In this document: positions 37,398 through 46,317 of the stretch, one piece after another
Numbering within the stretch: position 1 is the stretch's first letter
Layout of the letters: each line of letters opens with the position of its first letter
DNA from: Saprospiraceae bacterium
GTDB lineage: Bacteria; Bacteroidota; Bacteroidia; Chitinophagales; Saprospiraceae
Direction of reading: 5' to 3'
Assembly (NCBI GenBank): GCA_016718505.1
Contig: JADKDE010000002.1
Coordinates: 124,001-188,000 of the forward strand
DNA length: 64,000 bases
Position numbers and translations under genes: made by a program
The notes under the pieces: model-generated
The model's database searches: none
What the model was told of the DNA's origin: nothing
What the model saw: only the letters and a program-made list of their open reading frames with translations

Positions 37398-38417
37398 ATG
37401 GAAATAGAAAATTATAAACCTAAATCATTTTGGGAAAGACCTGAAGGGGTAACTGGTGGTTTATTTGGTTTGGCAATCTTGGGATCACTGAGCTATATCC
37501 TTTACAAGGCCTTACCTTATTTGGTCAGCATAGCTGAAAACTCACTGTACCTTGGTTTATTGCTCACGGGATTGGCAGCATTGCTTTATGTTATTTTTGA
37601 TCCTAAAATGCGAAATTTAATTTGGTACATCTATAAGTCTATCATGCGATGGATTACGGGTCTTTTCGTCCAGATAGATCCAATCGGGATATTAAAAACT
37701 TATATAGAAACCCTCGAAGATAATCTTAGCAAAATGAATGTTCAAATCTCCAAATTGAAGGGTCAAATGTACAAATTGAAGGATTTGATTCGTCAAAATG
37801 AAAAACAAATCCAAAATAATCTAACCATGGCAAGCCAAGCCAAAGAGACCGATAAGCAGGCCATGATGATCCTAAAATCTAGACAGGCTGGCCGTTTGCA
37901 AGATTCAAACATGAAGCTGGACGACTTGTATAAGAAAATGGAAATCTTGTACCGTGTGCTGACCAAGATGTACGAAAACAGCGAAATTCTTAAAGAAGAC
38001 ATCAAAGATCAAGTCCAAGTAAAAGAAGTTGAGCGTAGTGCGATCAGAGCTGGACATAGTGCTATGAAAAGTGCCATGAACATCATCTCTGGCAATAAAG
38101 ATCAAAGATATATGTTTGATATGGCTATGGAGGCTATTACAGATGATGTGAGCCAAAAGATAGGAGAGATGGAGCGATTCATGGAAATGTCAACGAACTT
38201 TATGGACTCTGTGGACCTCCAAAATGGCGTATTCGAGGAAGAGGGAATGAAAATGTTGGAAATGTGGGAAAAGGAAGGCGCTTCGTTACTACTAGGCAAT
38301 CAAAAGCAAGAAATTATAAAAGAATCCGATGGAAATTTGGATTTAAGTACTCCCTTGCCGATGCTTGAAAAATCTAGCACTCACAAGAATCAATACGATA
38401 GCTTTTTTGAATTTTAA
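37398..38417 (+). CDS. Membrane-anchored coiled-coil protein, PspA-like in layout
   Basis: The 339-residue protein has two transmembrane segments near the N-terminus (GGLFGLAILGSLSYILYKAL; SLYLGLLLTGLAALLYVIF). Long helices rich in Gln, Lys and Glu follow (about 95-260), and then a short acidic tail. The order and helical repeats (IDPIGILKTYIETLEDNL ... QISKLKGQMYKLKDLIRQNEKQIQNN) recall PspA/Vipp1-type membrane-remodelling proteins, but I cannot confirm homology, and two membrane spans are unusual for that family. It starts 115 bp after the coiled-coil protein and ends 24 bp before the SBP-OmpA fusion. Confidence 0.55.
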   Translation: MEIENYKPKSFWERPEGVTGGLFGLAILGSLSYILYKALPYLVSIAENSLYLGLLLTGLAALLYVIFDPKMRNLIWYIYKSIMRWITGLFVQIDPIGILKTYIETLEDNLSKMNVQISKLKGQMYKLKDLIRQNEKQIQNNLTMASQAKETDKQAMMILKSRQAGRLQDSNMKLDDLYKKMEILYRVLTKMYENSEILKEDIKDQVQVKEVERSAIRAGHSAMKSAMNIISGNKDQRYMFDMAMEAITDDVSQKIGEMERFMEMSTNFMDSVDLQNGVFEEEGMKMLEMWEKEGASLLLGNQKQEIIKESDGNLDLSTPLPMLEKSSTHKNQYDSFFEF

Positions 38418-38440
38418 TAAAATATAAAACAATACAAGAC

Positions 38441-39997
38441 ATGGGATCGAGATTAACACCACTCTCCAGAATATTGATCGTCATCGGGATAGTTGCTGGG
38501 GCTTATTTTGGTGGAAGATACCTCCTGAATAATACGAGTTTTGGAGAAAAAATAAAAAGCCAAAGCACCAGCAGTTCTAGTGCTAATGATGACGAAGGCA
38601 GCAGTAGTGATGATAAAGACGTCATAAAAGTTGGAGTCGTTACCTGGCCGGGATATGCGGGTGGACAGTATTTTAATGAAGGATTTAAAGCCAATACGAC
38701 TTCGAGATACTTCAAGGATTATGGATTCAAAGTAGAATTCAAAGTGCTGGATGACTTCGAAGCGTCTAGGGCAGCTTGGAAAAAAGGAGACGTAGATTTA
38801 CTCTGGTGTACAATAGACGCTTTGCCAACAGAAATGGCAGCATTGGCTGATTTTGAACCCAAAGTAGTGTTTCAAGCAGACTGGTCTAGAGGAGGAGATG
38901 CCGTAGTAGTGCGCAGAGGCATACTTAAGGTAGCGGATCTTAGGGGGAAGAAAATCGCAGTAGCAGAAATGACGCCTTCGCATTCATTTTTGTTGTGGCT
39001 GCTGGAGGCTGGTGGATTGTCTGTTAAAGATGTCCAGATAGTACCTCAGCCCAATGCCATAGATGCTGCCAGTGTATTCAAGAGCCAACAGGTAGATGCT
39101 GCGGTAGTTTGGAGTCCAGACGATGCCGACTGTGTAAAATCAGTTCCTGGTGCTAGGATTTTGGAGAGTACCAAATCAGCTAGTAATATCATTGCGGACG
39201 CATTCATAGCTAAGAAGTCCTTTATTGATTCGCATGAAACAAGGCTACAACAATTGTATGAAGGATGGATGCAGGGAGCAGCAGAAATCAATAGCAGCGA
39301 TGTCAATAAGCGCAAGGCAGCGAAGATTTTGTCACAGGCTTTCGATGGATTTAGTGAAGCGGATATGTATTCAGCGCTTGGCAATGTTCGATTGGCGACG
39401 CATGGCGACAATAAGAATTTTTTTGGATTGAATCCTAGTTACAAAGGCGTGAAAGCTGAAGAGCTGTATGGAAGGATGGCGGAAGTGTATAAGAGTCTGG
39501 GCTTCGCACAGGGCAAGGTACCAAGCTGGAGACTAGCGAGTAATCCTATTGCTATAAGTAGTACAGATTTGGCTGGAGTTTCTCATCAAGGAGAAGGTCA
39601 AAAATCATTCGCTACCATCAGTCAGAATGAAGCAGCGGGCAAAGAAGCTGTAGCCACCAAACGCGTGTCCATCACATTCCGATCTGGAGAATTTGCTTTG
39701 GATGAAAATGCCAAATACATCGTCGATAAAGAAATGGTTTCCATCGCCAAGGCGTTTTCAAATGCTAGAATCAGAATAGAAGGAAATACTGACAATGTGG
39801 GCGATAGAGAGTCTAATTTGTCGCTTTCTCAAAAAAGAGCGCAGTCCGTGGCCAACTACCTTGTTGGAACATATGGAATGCCTCGAAATAGATTCATAGT
39901 GATAGGAAATGGTCCTGATAATCCTGTAGCAGATAATGCGACGGATGCTGGAAGGAATAAAAACAGAAGAACTGATTTTGAATTGATAAGTGAATAG
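38441..39997 (+). CDS. Solute-binding protein fused to an OmpA peptidoglycan-binding domain
   Basis: The 518-residue protein starts with one membrane anchor (ILIVIGIVAGAYFGGRYLL) and a Ser/Asp-rich linker. A type 2 periplasmic binding domain of the SsuA/TauA/NMT1 kind follows (about 60-370: KVGVVTWPGYAGGQ, DLRGKKIAVAEMTPSH, DAAVVWSPDDADCV). The C-terminus is an OmpA-like domain (RIEGNTDNVGDRESNLSLSQKRAQSVANYL ... NRFIVIGNG) that binds peptidoglycan. The domain order would tie the transporter's binding protein both to the inner membrane and to the cell wall. A permease and ATPase follow, separated by a family A element. Substrate unknown. Confidence 0.85.
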   Translation: MGSRLTPLSRILIVIGIVAGAYFGGRYLLNNTSFGEKIKSQSTSSSSANDDEGSSSDDKDVIKVGVVTWPGYAGGQYFNEGFKANTTSRYFKDYGFKVEFKVLDDFEASRAAWKKGDVDLLWCTIDALPTEMAALADFEPKVVFQADWSRGGDAVVVRRGILKVADLRGKKIAVAEMTPSHSFLLWLLEAGGLSVKDVQIVPQPNAIDAASVFKSQQVDAAVVWSPDDADCVKSVPGARILESTKSASNIIADAFIAKKSFIDSHETRLQQLYEGWMQGAAEINSSDVNKRKAAKILSQAFDGFSEADMYSALGNVRLATHGDNKNFFGLNPSYKGVKAEELYGRMAEVYKSLGFAQGKVPSWRLASNPIAISSTDLAGVSHQGEGQKSFATISQNEAAGKEAVATKRVSITFRSGEFALDENAKYIVDKEMVSIAKAFSNARIRIEGNTDNVGDRESNLSLSQKRAQSVANYLVGTYGMPRNRFIVIGNGPDNPVADNATDAGRNKNRRTDFELISE

Positions 39998-40017
39998 GAT
40001 CTAAATCCAACCATCAT

Positions 40018-40140
40018 GGTGGGATAGGGATAGGAAGGATATTGTCTCATCAAGTCCTTGGATGCGATGAGACCGAAGCGGAGCGAAGTCCTGGATAGCC
40101 CGGCCGCTGGATGGATGAAATCCATAAAGCGGATCCCCAT
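40018..40140 (-). repeat. Family A structured intergenic element, copy A7
   Basis: Minus orientation, between the SBP-OmpA fusion and the permease, whose alternative upstream start lies inside it. Minus-strand hairpin 1 is CCGCT/AGCGG over ATGGAT/ATCCAT. Arm 2 is GTCTCATC with GATGAGAC (8 bp). The blocks GGGCTATCC and CTATCCC are kept. The terminal stem (GGGGAT with ATCCC) is less regular than in other copies. Confidence 0.7.
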
Positions 40141-40152
40141 AAAAAAATAATT

Positions 40153-41220
40153 ATGTTAGAACTCAGAGGTAAATTAGATAAAAACACCAGTCTGTACCTT
40201 GGTCTCCTTGGGGTTGTTATATTTATCGCGGTGTGGTGGGGCTTGGCGGAGTCATTTGCTACGTATAAATCGCCCGAGGATATGGTCCTGGCGGGGTTGG
40301 TGGATTCGACGGCATTGGACTCCCTCAAAAAAGTAAATGCGATGGGGCAGAAGGTTTATCCGCTGCTTCCGAGGCCCGATAAAGTGTTCAAGTCCTACGC
40401 AAGTTTATGGCAGGATGATCAATTATGGCACCATACTTTGAGGTCAATTTGGTTGAATTTAAAAGGCTATTTTTGGGCAATAATCATCGCGATTCCCTTG
40501 GGTTTTGTGATAGGTTTGTTCCCTATATTTAGGGGATTGTTCAGCAAGCAAGTGGATGCTCTGAGATACTTACCATTATCGGCGCTGACGGGCTTGTTTA
40601 TAATCTGGTTTGGGATTGAGGATCAAATGAAAATTGCCTTTTTGGCGTTCGGTATATTGGTTTATTTGTTGCCAGTCGTCGTCCAAAGGATCGATGAAGT
40701 CGATGACGTGTATGTAAAGACACTACACACGTTGGGTGCGAGGAACTGGGATACCATCAAGCAAGTTTTTATACCTGCTGTTGGGTCAAAATTGATAGAC
40801 GATATCCGTGTGTTGACTGCTATATCATGGACGTATATCATCATCGCGGAATTGTTGAATAGAGCAGGGGGGATAGGTTCACTTATATTCACTAAAGCAA
40901 GGCAGGGGCAGATAGACAAGGTATTTGCTGTGTTGATTGTAATCGTTTTGATTGGCTTTATTCAGGATCGAATTTTCGCCTATATGGACAAAAGGCTTTA
41001 TCCACATAAATACGAAACCATTAAGACCAAATCTAACGGCGATATCCAGATTGGGATTTTACTTTTGCTAGGGTTTGGTGTGTTGAAAATCATGCAAGAA
41101 ATATTTTGGAGTGCTGGGTCTGAGATTTTCAATCCAATCGTGTGGATAGGGTGTGTGGGTGCATTGCTATATATTTTGTACGGAGAATTTATATCTAAAA
41201 ATGTTGTAAAAAATGTATAA
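40153..41220 (+). CDS. ABC transporter permease (SsuC/TauC-like)
   Basis: I start at the ATG at 40153 (MLELRGKLDKNTS), because the frame upstream runs into repeat A7 and an earlier ATG at 40111 would add repeat-encoded residues. The 355-residue protein has an N-terminal transmembrane helix, about 100 periplasmic residues, a BPD_transp_1 core of five or six helices, and the EAA-like loop (HTLGARNWDTIKQVFIPAVGSKL) that docks on the ATPase. Two more helices follow at the C-terminus. It belongs to the nitrate/sulfonate/taurine permease family and pairs with the ATPase 22 bp downstream. Substrate cannot be told. Confidence 0.87.
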   Translation: MLELRGKLDKNTSLYLGLLGVVIFIAVWWGLAESFATYKSPEDMVLAGLVDSTALDSLKKVNAMGQKVYPLLPRPDKVFKSYASLWQDDQLWHHTLRSIWLNLKGYFWAIIIAIPLGFVIGLFPIFRGLFSKQVDALRYLPLSALTGLFIIWFGIEDQMKIAFLAFGILVYLLPVVVQRIDEVDDVYVKTLHTLGARNWDTIKQVFIPAVGSKLIDDIRVLTAISWTYIIIAELLNRAGGIGSLIFTKARQGQIDKVFAVLIVIVLIGFIQDRIFAYMDKRLYPHKYETIKTKSNGDIQIGILLLLGFGVLKIMQEIFWSAGSEIFNPIVWIGCVGALLYILYGEFISKNVVKNV

Positions 41221-41241
41221 ACCTAATCCAAGGATCTACAT

Positions 41242-42018
41242 AATATCATCGAACTTACCAATATCAGCCAGTCATATGACGGAGGAAAAACTTTTATTAT
41301 CAAGGATCTAAATCTCTTGGTGGAAGATAAACCCGATCAAGGCCAGTTCATCGTCTTGCTGGGCGCATCAGGCTGTGGCAAGAGTACCTTGCTGCGATAT
41401 ATAGCAGGGTTACAGAAGCCTACATCAGGGGACGTAAAGGTGAATAATCACAAAGTCGATGATACTCAGAGAACTGGGATGGTATTCCAACAATATTCTT
41501 CAATGCCCTGGATGACGGTGCTAGAAAATGTGGCTTTAGGACTAGACATACAAGGAGTCGAAGAGAAGGTCCGTAAGGAAAAAGCCTTGGAAATGATCGA
41601 AATGGTGGGCTTGGCAGGGCAAGAAGATAAGTATGCTCAGTATCCTACTTTGTCAGGTGGGCAATTGCAGCGGGTAGCTATCGCGCGAAGTCTTCTCGCC
41701 AATCCCGAGATAATCTTGATGGACGAACCGTTCGGAGCTTTAGATATCAACACAAGACTTCAAATGCAAGACTTATTGTCAAAAATTTGGAATAAATTTC
41801 ATCCAACCATCATGTTCGTAACGCACGATATATCGGAGGCAGTTTACCTTGGAGATGATATTTATTTTATGAAATCACCACCTTCAAAAATCGTGGATCA
41901 TCTGCCAGTTCCTTTGCCATTCGATAGACATCGTGAAATGAAAAGGGAGCAAAAATTTATAGACTTGGTCAGGGAAGTTGAAGATAAAATGGTCCAATTG
42001 AATGCTCCTCAAAAATAA
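41242..42018 (+). CDS. ABC transporter ATP-binding protein (TauB/SsuB-like), start codon unclear
   Basis: Homology to the family begins at 41242 with NIIELTNISQSYDGGKTFIIKDL, but that in-frame stretch has no ATG, GTG or TTG until the TTG at 41317. Starting there would drop the first strands and the A-loop tyrosine. The upstream bases ACATAATATCATC would read ATG AAT ATC with one added G, so loss of a G from the start codon is likely. The core is intact: Walker A GASGCGKST, TLSGGQLQRVAIAR, Walker B ILMDEPFGALD and the FVTHDISEA switch. It powers the permease upstream. Confidence 0.85.
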   Translation, partial: NIIELTNISQSYDGGKTFIIKDLNLLVEDKPDQGQFIVLLGASGCGKSTLLRYIAGLQKPTSGDVKVNNHKVDDTQRTGMVFQQYSSMPWMTVLENVALGLDIQGVEEKVRKEKALEMIEMVGLAGQEDKYAQYPTLSGGQLQRVAIARSLLANPEIILMDEPFGALDINTRLQMQDLLSKIWNKFHPTIMFVTHDISEAVYLGDDIYFMKSPPSKIVDHLPVPLPFDRHREMKREQKFIDLVREVEDKMVQLNAPQK

Positions 42019-42030
42019 AATATCAGGGAC

Positions 42031-43182
42031 ATGACCCAACTTGTCCAATCGAAAAGTCCTAAAATAGCCATCAATGTTAGATTTTTATTGCCCAATAAAC
42101 TGGAAGGGTATGGCATATATACGAAAGAAATATTGTCTCGCTGGGTGAAAATATGGCCAGAGGCGCAATTTTATTTTATTTTTGATAGAGCCTACGACGA
42201 GCGATACATATTTTCGTCCAATATTACTCCGATCGTATTATTTCCTCCAGCGAGGCATCCACTGTTATTCATGGCGTGGTACGAATTTTCACTAACTCGA
42301 TTTTTGAATAAGCTAAAGCCAGATCTATTCCTTTCGATGGATGGATTTTTGCCGCTTGGATACAAGGGAAAAAAGATGGTTGTCATCCATGATTTAGCAT
42401 ATCTACATTATCCACATGGGATCCCTTTGAGTCATCTTTGGTATTACAAGTTTTTTCAACCAAAATTCGCACACAGCGCGGATCATATCATAGCGGTTTC
42501 TGAATTTTCAAAAAGAGATATCGTAGATAAATTCCAGATCGATCCAGATAAAATTTCGGTAGTCCCCAATGCGTGTAGGGATGGTTTTCAACCAATATCA
42601 TCAGAAGAAAAAATAAAAGTTCAACTAAAATATAGCGACGGAAAGCCTTATTTCATGACCCTTGGTGCAGTACACCCACGCAAGAACTTATCCAGTGTTT
42701 TGATGGCTTTTGATCGGTTTAAAACTGCCAATCCAGAGCTGCCTCATCGCTTGCTCATTACTGGCAGAAAAGCATGGAAAAATAAGGAACTTGACTCCTT
42801 ATGGAATTCTCTAAAATCCACCACTGACATCGAATGGTTGGGTTATGTCGAAGATGAAAACCTTCCCGCGATCGTCGGGGCTGCAGAAACCATGATTTAT
42901 ATTTCTTTATTCGAAGGATTTGGAATTCCAATCCTAGAAGCGATGGCTTGCGATGTACCTGTAATTACAAGCAATATAAGCTCAATGCCCGAAGTTGCTG
43001 GAGATGCGGCTATCTTGGTTGATCCATTGAACATAGATGAAATCGTCCACACAATGGAGAGGGCGCTTTCTGAAAAGGAAAAAGCCAAATTAACAGCTAA
43101 AATGCCCGCTAATTTGGCTCGTTATGATTGGAAACGCTCTTCACAGACGCTCCGCCACGTCGCTAAAAAGCTCCTTGAATAG
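42031..43182 (+). CDS. Glycosyltransferase family 4-type
   Basis: The 383-residue protein has the GT-B layout: N-terminal domain (KIAINVRFLLPNKLEGYGIYTKEI, HDLAYLHYP) and C-terminal donor-binding domain with FMTLGAVHPRKNLSSVLMAF, the EGFGIPILEAMAC motif carrying the conserved E-x7-E, and VDPLNIDEI. It probably transfers a sugar from a nucleotide donor to a growing surface glycan on the cytoplasmic face. It starts 12 bp after the ABC ATPase, so it is in the same transcript; whether it belongs functionally to the transporter is unknown. Confidence 0.85.
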   Translation: MTQLVQSKSPKIAINVRFLLPNKLEGYGIYTKEILSRWVKIWPEAQFYFIFDRAYDERYIFSSNITPIVLFPPARHPLLFMAWYEFSLTRFLNKLKPDLFLSMDGFLPLGYKGKKMVVIHDLAYLHYPHGIPLSHLWYYKFFQPKFAHSADHIIAVSEFSKRDIVDKFQIDPDKISVVPNACRDGFQPISSEEKIKVQLKYSDGKPYFMTLGAVHPRKNLSSVLMAFDRFKTANPELPHRLLITGRKAWKNKELDSLWNSLKSTTDIEWLGYVEDENLPAIVGAAETMIYISLFEGFGIPILEAMACDVPVITSNISSMPEVAGDAAILVDPLNIDEIVHTMERALSEKEKAKLTAKMPANLARYDWKRSSQTLRHVAKKLLE

Positions 43183-43193
43183 TTTTTCTTGGA

Positions 43194-43784
43194 TTAGTTG
43201 AAACCAGCTTCAACGCCTTCCATCATCTTTCGAAGATGGATGAGTGCATATCTCATACGTCCCAATGAAGTATTGATAGAAACTCTTGTCAATTGGGAAA
43301 TTTCCTTGAAACTCAAATCGGCAAAATGCCTCAATATCACAACTTCTCTCTGCTCAAATGGGAGACTGTCAACGTATTTTCTCAATTTACTGTGCGTCTG
43401 GCTCATGATGATTTCTTCTTCCATGTTCTTCTCGTCGGCGGGTACAATATCCATAACATCGAATTCGTCGGTAGGGGTGAGGGTTGGCACACGCTTGTTT
43501 CTTCTGAACTGATCCACGCAAAGATTGTATGCGATTCGCATCGCCCATTGTGAGAATTTTCCCTCGTGATTGTACCTACCCTTGCGGATGGTATCGATGA
43601 TCTTGATGAAAACCTCTTGGAACATGTCATCTGCTAAATCTCTATCCTTGACGAATAAATAGATAGAAGTATAGATCTTGTTCTTGTGGCGATTTAAGAG
43701 TGTTTCGAAGGATTTTTCATCACCATTCAAATATTGAAGAATCAATTCTTGATCTGACTCAATAGCAACTAACATAATTGTCAA
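43194..43784 (-). CDS. ECF-type RNA polymerase sigma factor
   Basis: The 196-residue protein has sigma region 2 (LLNRHKNKIYTSIYLFVKDRDLADDMFQEVFIKI, then WAMRIAYNLCVDQFRRNKR) and region 4 helix-turn-helix (LPFEQREVVILRHFADLSFKEISQLTRVS), with a DEFDVMDIVPADEKN linker. This is a group 4 (ECF) sigma factor. An anti-sigma gene usually follows, but the next downstream gene is a convergent glycosyltransferase, so the regulator must lie elsewhere or control differs. The alternative start MLVAIESD three codons later is also possible. Confidence 0.9.
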   Translation of the reverse strand: MTIMLVAIESDQELILQYLNGDEKSFETLLNRHKNKIYTSIYLFVKDRDLADDMFQEVFIKIIDTIRKGRYNHEGKFSQWAMRIAYNLCVDQFRRNKRVPTLTPTDEFDVMDIVPADEKNMEEEIIMSQTHSKLRKYVDSLPFEQREVVILRHFADLSFKEISQLTRVSINTSLGRMRYALIHLRKMMEGVEAGFN

Positions 43785-44031
43785 TGTTTGTGGGTTAATA
43801 AAATTGAACTAATTATGTAAAGTTTTTACTTATAAGCTACTGATCTTTATTTAGTGATAAATTTGTATAATGTCTTATTATTATCAATCAAAATTCTACT
43901 TTTTATTCCAAACCACCAAATGTTTTGTAAAATATTTAGATAAAATTAACATTTTAAAATTTTGCAAATATATAAATATAAGAAAAACAGCATCATACAC
44001 ATTATTTAAAAATATATACGTCGAGTCATTT

Positions 44032-44060
44032 TTTGAATTATTTTTTATCTTGTACATTTG
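44032..44060 (+). promoter_or_regulatory. Promoter for the DUF2490 gene
   Basis: TTTG (44032-44035) and TACATTTG (44053-44060) are 17 bp apart, a canonical Bacteroidota pair. The -7 box ends only 2 bp before the first ATG at 44062, so transcription would start at or inside the ATG pair and the mRNA is probably leaderless or starts at the ATG at 44065. Confidence 0.6.
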
Positions 44061-44061
44061 A

Positions 44062-44741
44062 ATGATGAGAAAGGGATATATTACTTTGATGGTTTGCTTG
44101 GGTGGAATTCTGTTTATCTCCAACAATAGCCTTGCACAAAAAGTGGGTTCTTGGAATATTTTTCACCTTAGATACAATGTCAATTCGAAGATAGGTTTTA
44201 TTCTGGAGGGGCAGATTAGGTCTTTGGCGTTTTTCAATAATTTCCACTATCACGAATACAGAGGGGGTCTTGTTTATAGCCCCAATGAGTTTATTACGTT
44301 CAATTTGTCAGTAGGAGATTATGACACCTACATGGAAAATGGCAATTTTTCCAATCCAAAAATAAACGATGAGTTTCGCCTTTGGGAGCAGGTTCAGCTC
44401 AATACTAAAGTTGGAAGGGTGAAATTTGAACAAAGGCTTCGATTAGAACAGCGATTTGCACCCGAAAGATACCGCAATAGACTTAGGTATCGCGTGATGG
44501 CATATTTCCCTTTGAACAAGAGTAAGGAATCACAGCATCCTTGGTTTATTTATGTCGGAGACGAACTATTTTTTACAGATATACCTACCTACTTTGAAAG
44601 AAATAGATTTTCTACAGGTATTCAGTATAAGTTGAATGATCATATTACACTTTCGACGGGGTATTTGAGACAATTTGATTATAAAATAGACGACGAGAAC
44701 GGACAGGATTTTTGCAATCCCAGATCCAATACCAGTGGTAG
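44062..44741 (+). CDS. DUF2490 family outer-membrane protein (frameshift near 3' end)
   Basis: The protein has a signal peptide (to NNSLAQ) and beta strands of the DUF2490 family (SWNIFHLRYNVNSKIGFILEGQIRS, KFEQRLRLEQRF, NRLRYRVMAYFPL, RFSTGIQYKLNDHITLSTGYLRQF). As sequenced, the frame leaves the family after DENGQDF and ends at 44772 with unrelated residues. Adding one T to the T-run at 44709-44713 restores a typical C-terminus, DFLQSQIQYQW, with the stop at 44739-44741. Such beta-barrel C-termini end in an aromatic residue, as here. Probably an outer-membrane barrel of unknown substrate; the break is a sequencing error or recent mutation. Confidence 0.72.
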
Positions 44742-44801
44742 GCTTTGGACACATAATGCGTGTTTATTATAGAAATGCACAATTCGAACGATAATTAATA
44801 T

Positions 44802-44809
44802 TATCTTTG
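44802..44809 (+). promoter_or_regulatory. -7 element for the sugar transferase gene
   Basis: TATCTTTG followed by CA fits TAnnTTTG, 32 bp before the TTG start at 44841. No TTTG at the usual -33 spacing. Confidence 0.5.
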
Positions 44810-44840
44810 CACATTATTTTACCCAATTACAAGCATAGCT

Positions 44841-46256
44841 TTGGTCAATAAGCGAGTCACCAATTTTCTGTATTTCTTTTTTGATTATATCAGCGCCTTA
44901 GTAGCTTGGATTGGATTTTTTATATATAGAAAATACATCGAAACGGGCCATTTTGATTGGAAGATGCTCGATGACAAGCAGTTTTTCAATGGTATATTTT
45001 TGATTCCCATAGGTTGGATTCTTTTTTATAGCATCTTCGATAATTATGGGGACATTTATAAGAAATCAAGACTTACCACCGTATCTCGTACCTTGATTTT
45101 GAGCTTTTTTGGGGTGCTTATTCTGTTTTTTTTACTTATCCTCGATGACCGTATCAAAGATTATAAGACATATTATAGTTCGTTTTTTACCCTTTTTGCC
45201 CTACATTATTTCATTACCTCCTTTTTTCGATTTGTCATTTTAAACATCGCGCATGGTCATATCAAGAACGGCAAGGTTTTCTTCAAAACCCTCATCATCG
45301 GCAATGGACAAAATGCAATGGAGCTTTATAAGGATCTCAATCAGAATAAAAACGGCTTAGGATATCGCACCATTGGCTATATTGCTACCAGCGACTTTTC
45401 CAACACCGAACTGAGTGAATCGATGCCCCAGCTGGGCTATATCAATGATATGCTGGATATCATCCAGCGCGAAGAAATAGAAGTGGTAATCATAGCGACC
45501 GAGGCCGACGAACACTCAAAGGCACACAATATCATGTCCCAACTGGCCGAGGTGGACCAAAAGATCGATATCAAGATCATCCCCGATATGTACGATATCA
45601 TGCTAGGAAGCGTCAAGATGAACCACGTGTATGGGGCTGTATTAATCGATGTAAAGCACGATTTGATACCTAAGTGGCAGCTACTGCTTAAGCGCGTTAT
45701 CGACATCGTCTGTAGCGCTTGTTTTCTGATATTGTTGAGTCCGGTTTTCCTTTATATCGCCCTGAGGGTGAAGATGTCTTCGCCAGGACCAATATTTTAT
45801 CGACAGACACGAATCGGCAGATATGGACAGCCATTTCAGATACTGAAGTTTAGATCCATGTATCAAGATGCTGAACAGAACGGTCCCGCCTTATCCCAAG
45901 AAAATGACCAAAGGTGTACCCCTTGGGGACTGACGATGCGCAAATATAGACTCGACGAATTACCCCAATTTTGGAACGTATTAATCGGCGAAATGTCCCT
46001 AGTTGGACCTCGTCCCGAACGCCAGTTTTTCATCGATCAGATCGTACAAAAAGCCCCACATTTCAGACATCTGCTCAAAGTTCGACCCGGTATTACCTCT
46101 TGGGGCCAAGTCAAGTACGGCTATGCCTCCAACGTAGATCAAATGGTCCAACGCCTAAAATTCGATATCCTCTACATCGAAAACATGAGCCTCGCACTCG
46201 ACTTCAAGATCATGTTTTACACCATCCTCGTACTCATCCAAGGCAAAGGAAAATAA
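44841..46256 (+). CDS. Undecaprenyl-phosphate sugar phosphotransferase (WcaJ-like)
   Basis: The 471-residue membrane protein has four N-terminal transmembrane helices, a CoA-binding-like Rossmann domain (LIIGNGQNAMELYKDL ... VVIIATEADEHSKAH), a fifth helix and the bacterial sugar transferase domain (KRVIDIVCSACFLILLSPVF, YRQTRIGRYGQPF, LDELPQFWNVLIGEMSLVGPRPE). It loads the first sugar-1-phosphate on undecaprenyl phosphate to begin exopolysaccharide or capsule units. The start appears to be TTG at 44841, reading LVNKRVTNFL. It stands alone, upstream of the IS-interrupted repeat, about 11 kb from the main polysaccharide cluster. Confidence 0.9.
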   Translation: MVNKRVTNFLYFFFDYISALVAWIGFFIYRKYIETGHFDWKMLDDKQFFNGIFLIPIGWILFYSIFDNYGDIYKKSRLTTVSRTLILSFFGVLILFFLLILDDRIKDYKTYYSSFFTLFALHYFITSFFRFVILNIAHGHIKNGKVFFKTLIIGNGQNAMELYKDLNQNKNGLGYRTIGYIATSDFSNTELSESMPQLGYINDMLDIIQREEIEVVIIATEADEHSKAHNIMSQLAEVDQKIDIKIIPDMYDIMLGSVKMNHVYGAVLIDVKHDLIPKWQLLLKRVIDIVCSACFLILLSPVFLYIALRVKMSSPGPIFYRQTRIGRYGQPFQILKFRSMYQDAEQNGPALSQENDQRCTPWGLTMRKYRLDELPQFWNVLIGEMSLVGPRPERQFFIDQIVQKAPHFRHLLKVRPGITSWGQVKYGYASNVDQMVQRLKFDILYIENMSLALDFKIMFYTILVLIQGKGK

Positions 46257-46272
46257 ATTTTTATATTATTTT

Positions 46273-46303
46273 GGGCGCATCCTCGCTCCACTCGGACCCG
46301 GCT
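46273..46303 (+). repeat. Family A structured intergenic element, copy A8, left half
   Basis: GGGCGCATCC to GGACCCGGCT, the 5' half of a family A copy, stops at a CT dinucleotide (46302-46303) where the IS110-family element begins. The other half resumes at 47746. Its GCGCA (46275-46279) still pairs with TGCGC at 47833-47837 across the insertion. Confidence 0.75.
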
Positions 46304-46317
46304 CATTTCTTTGCAAT

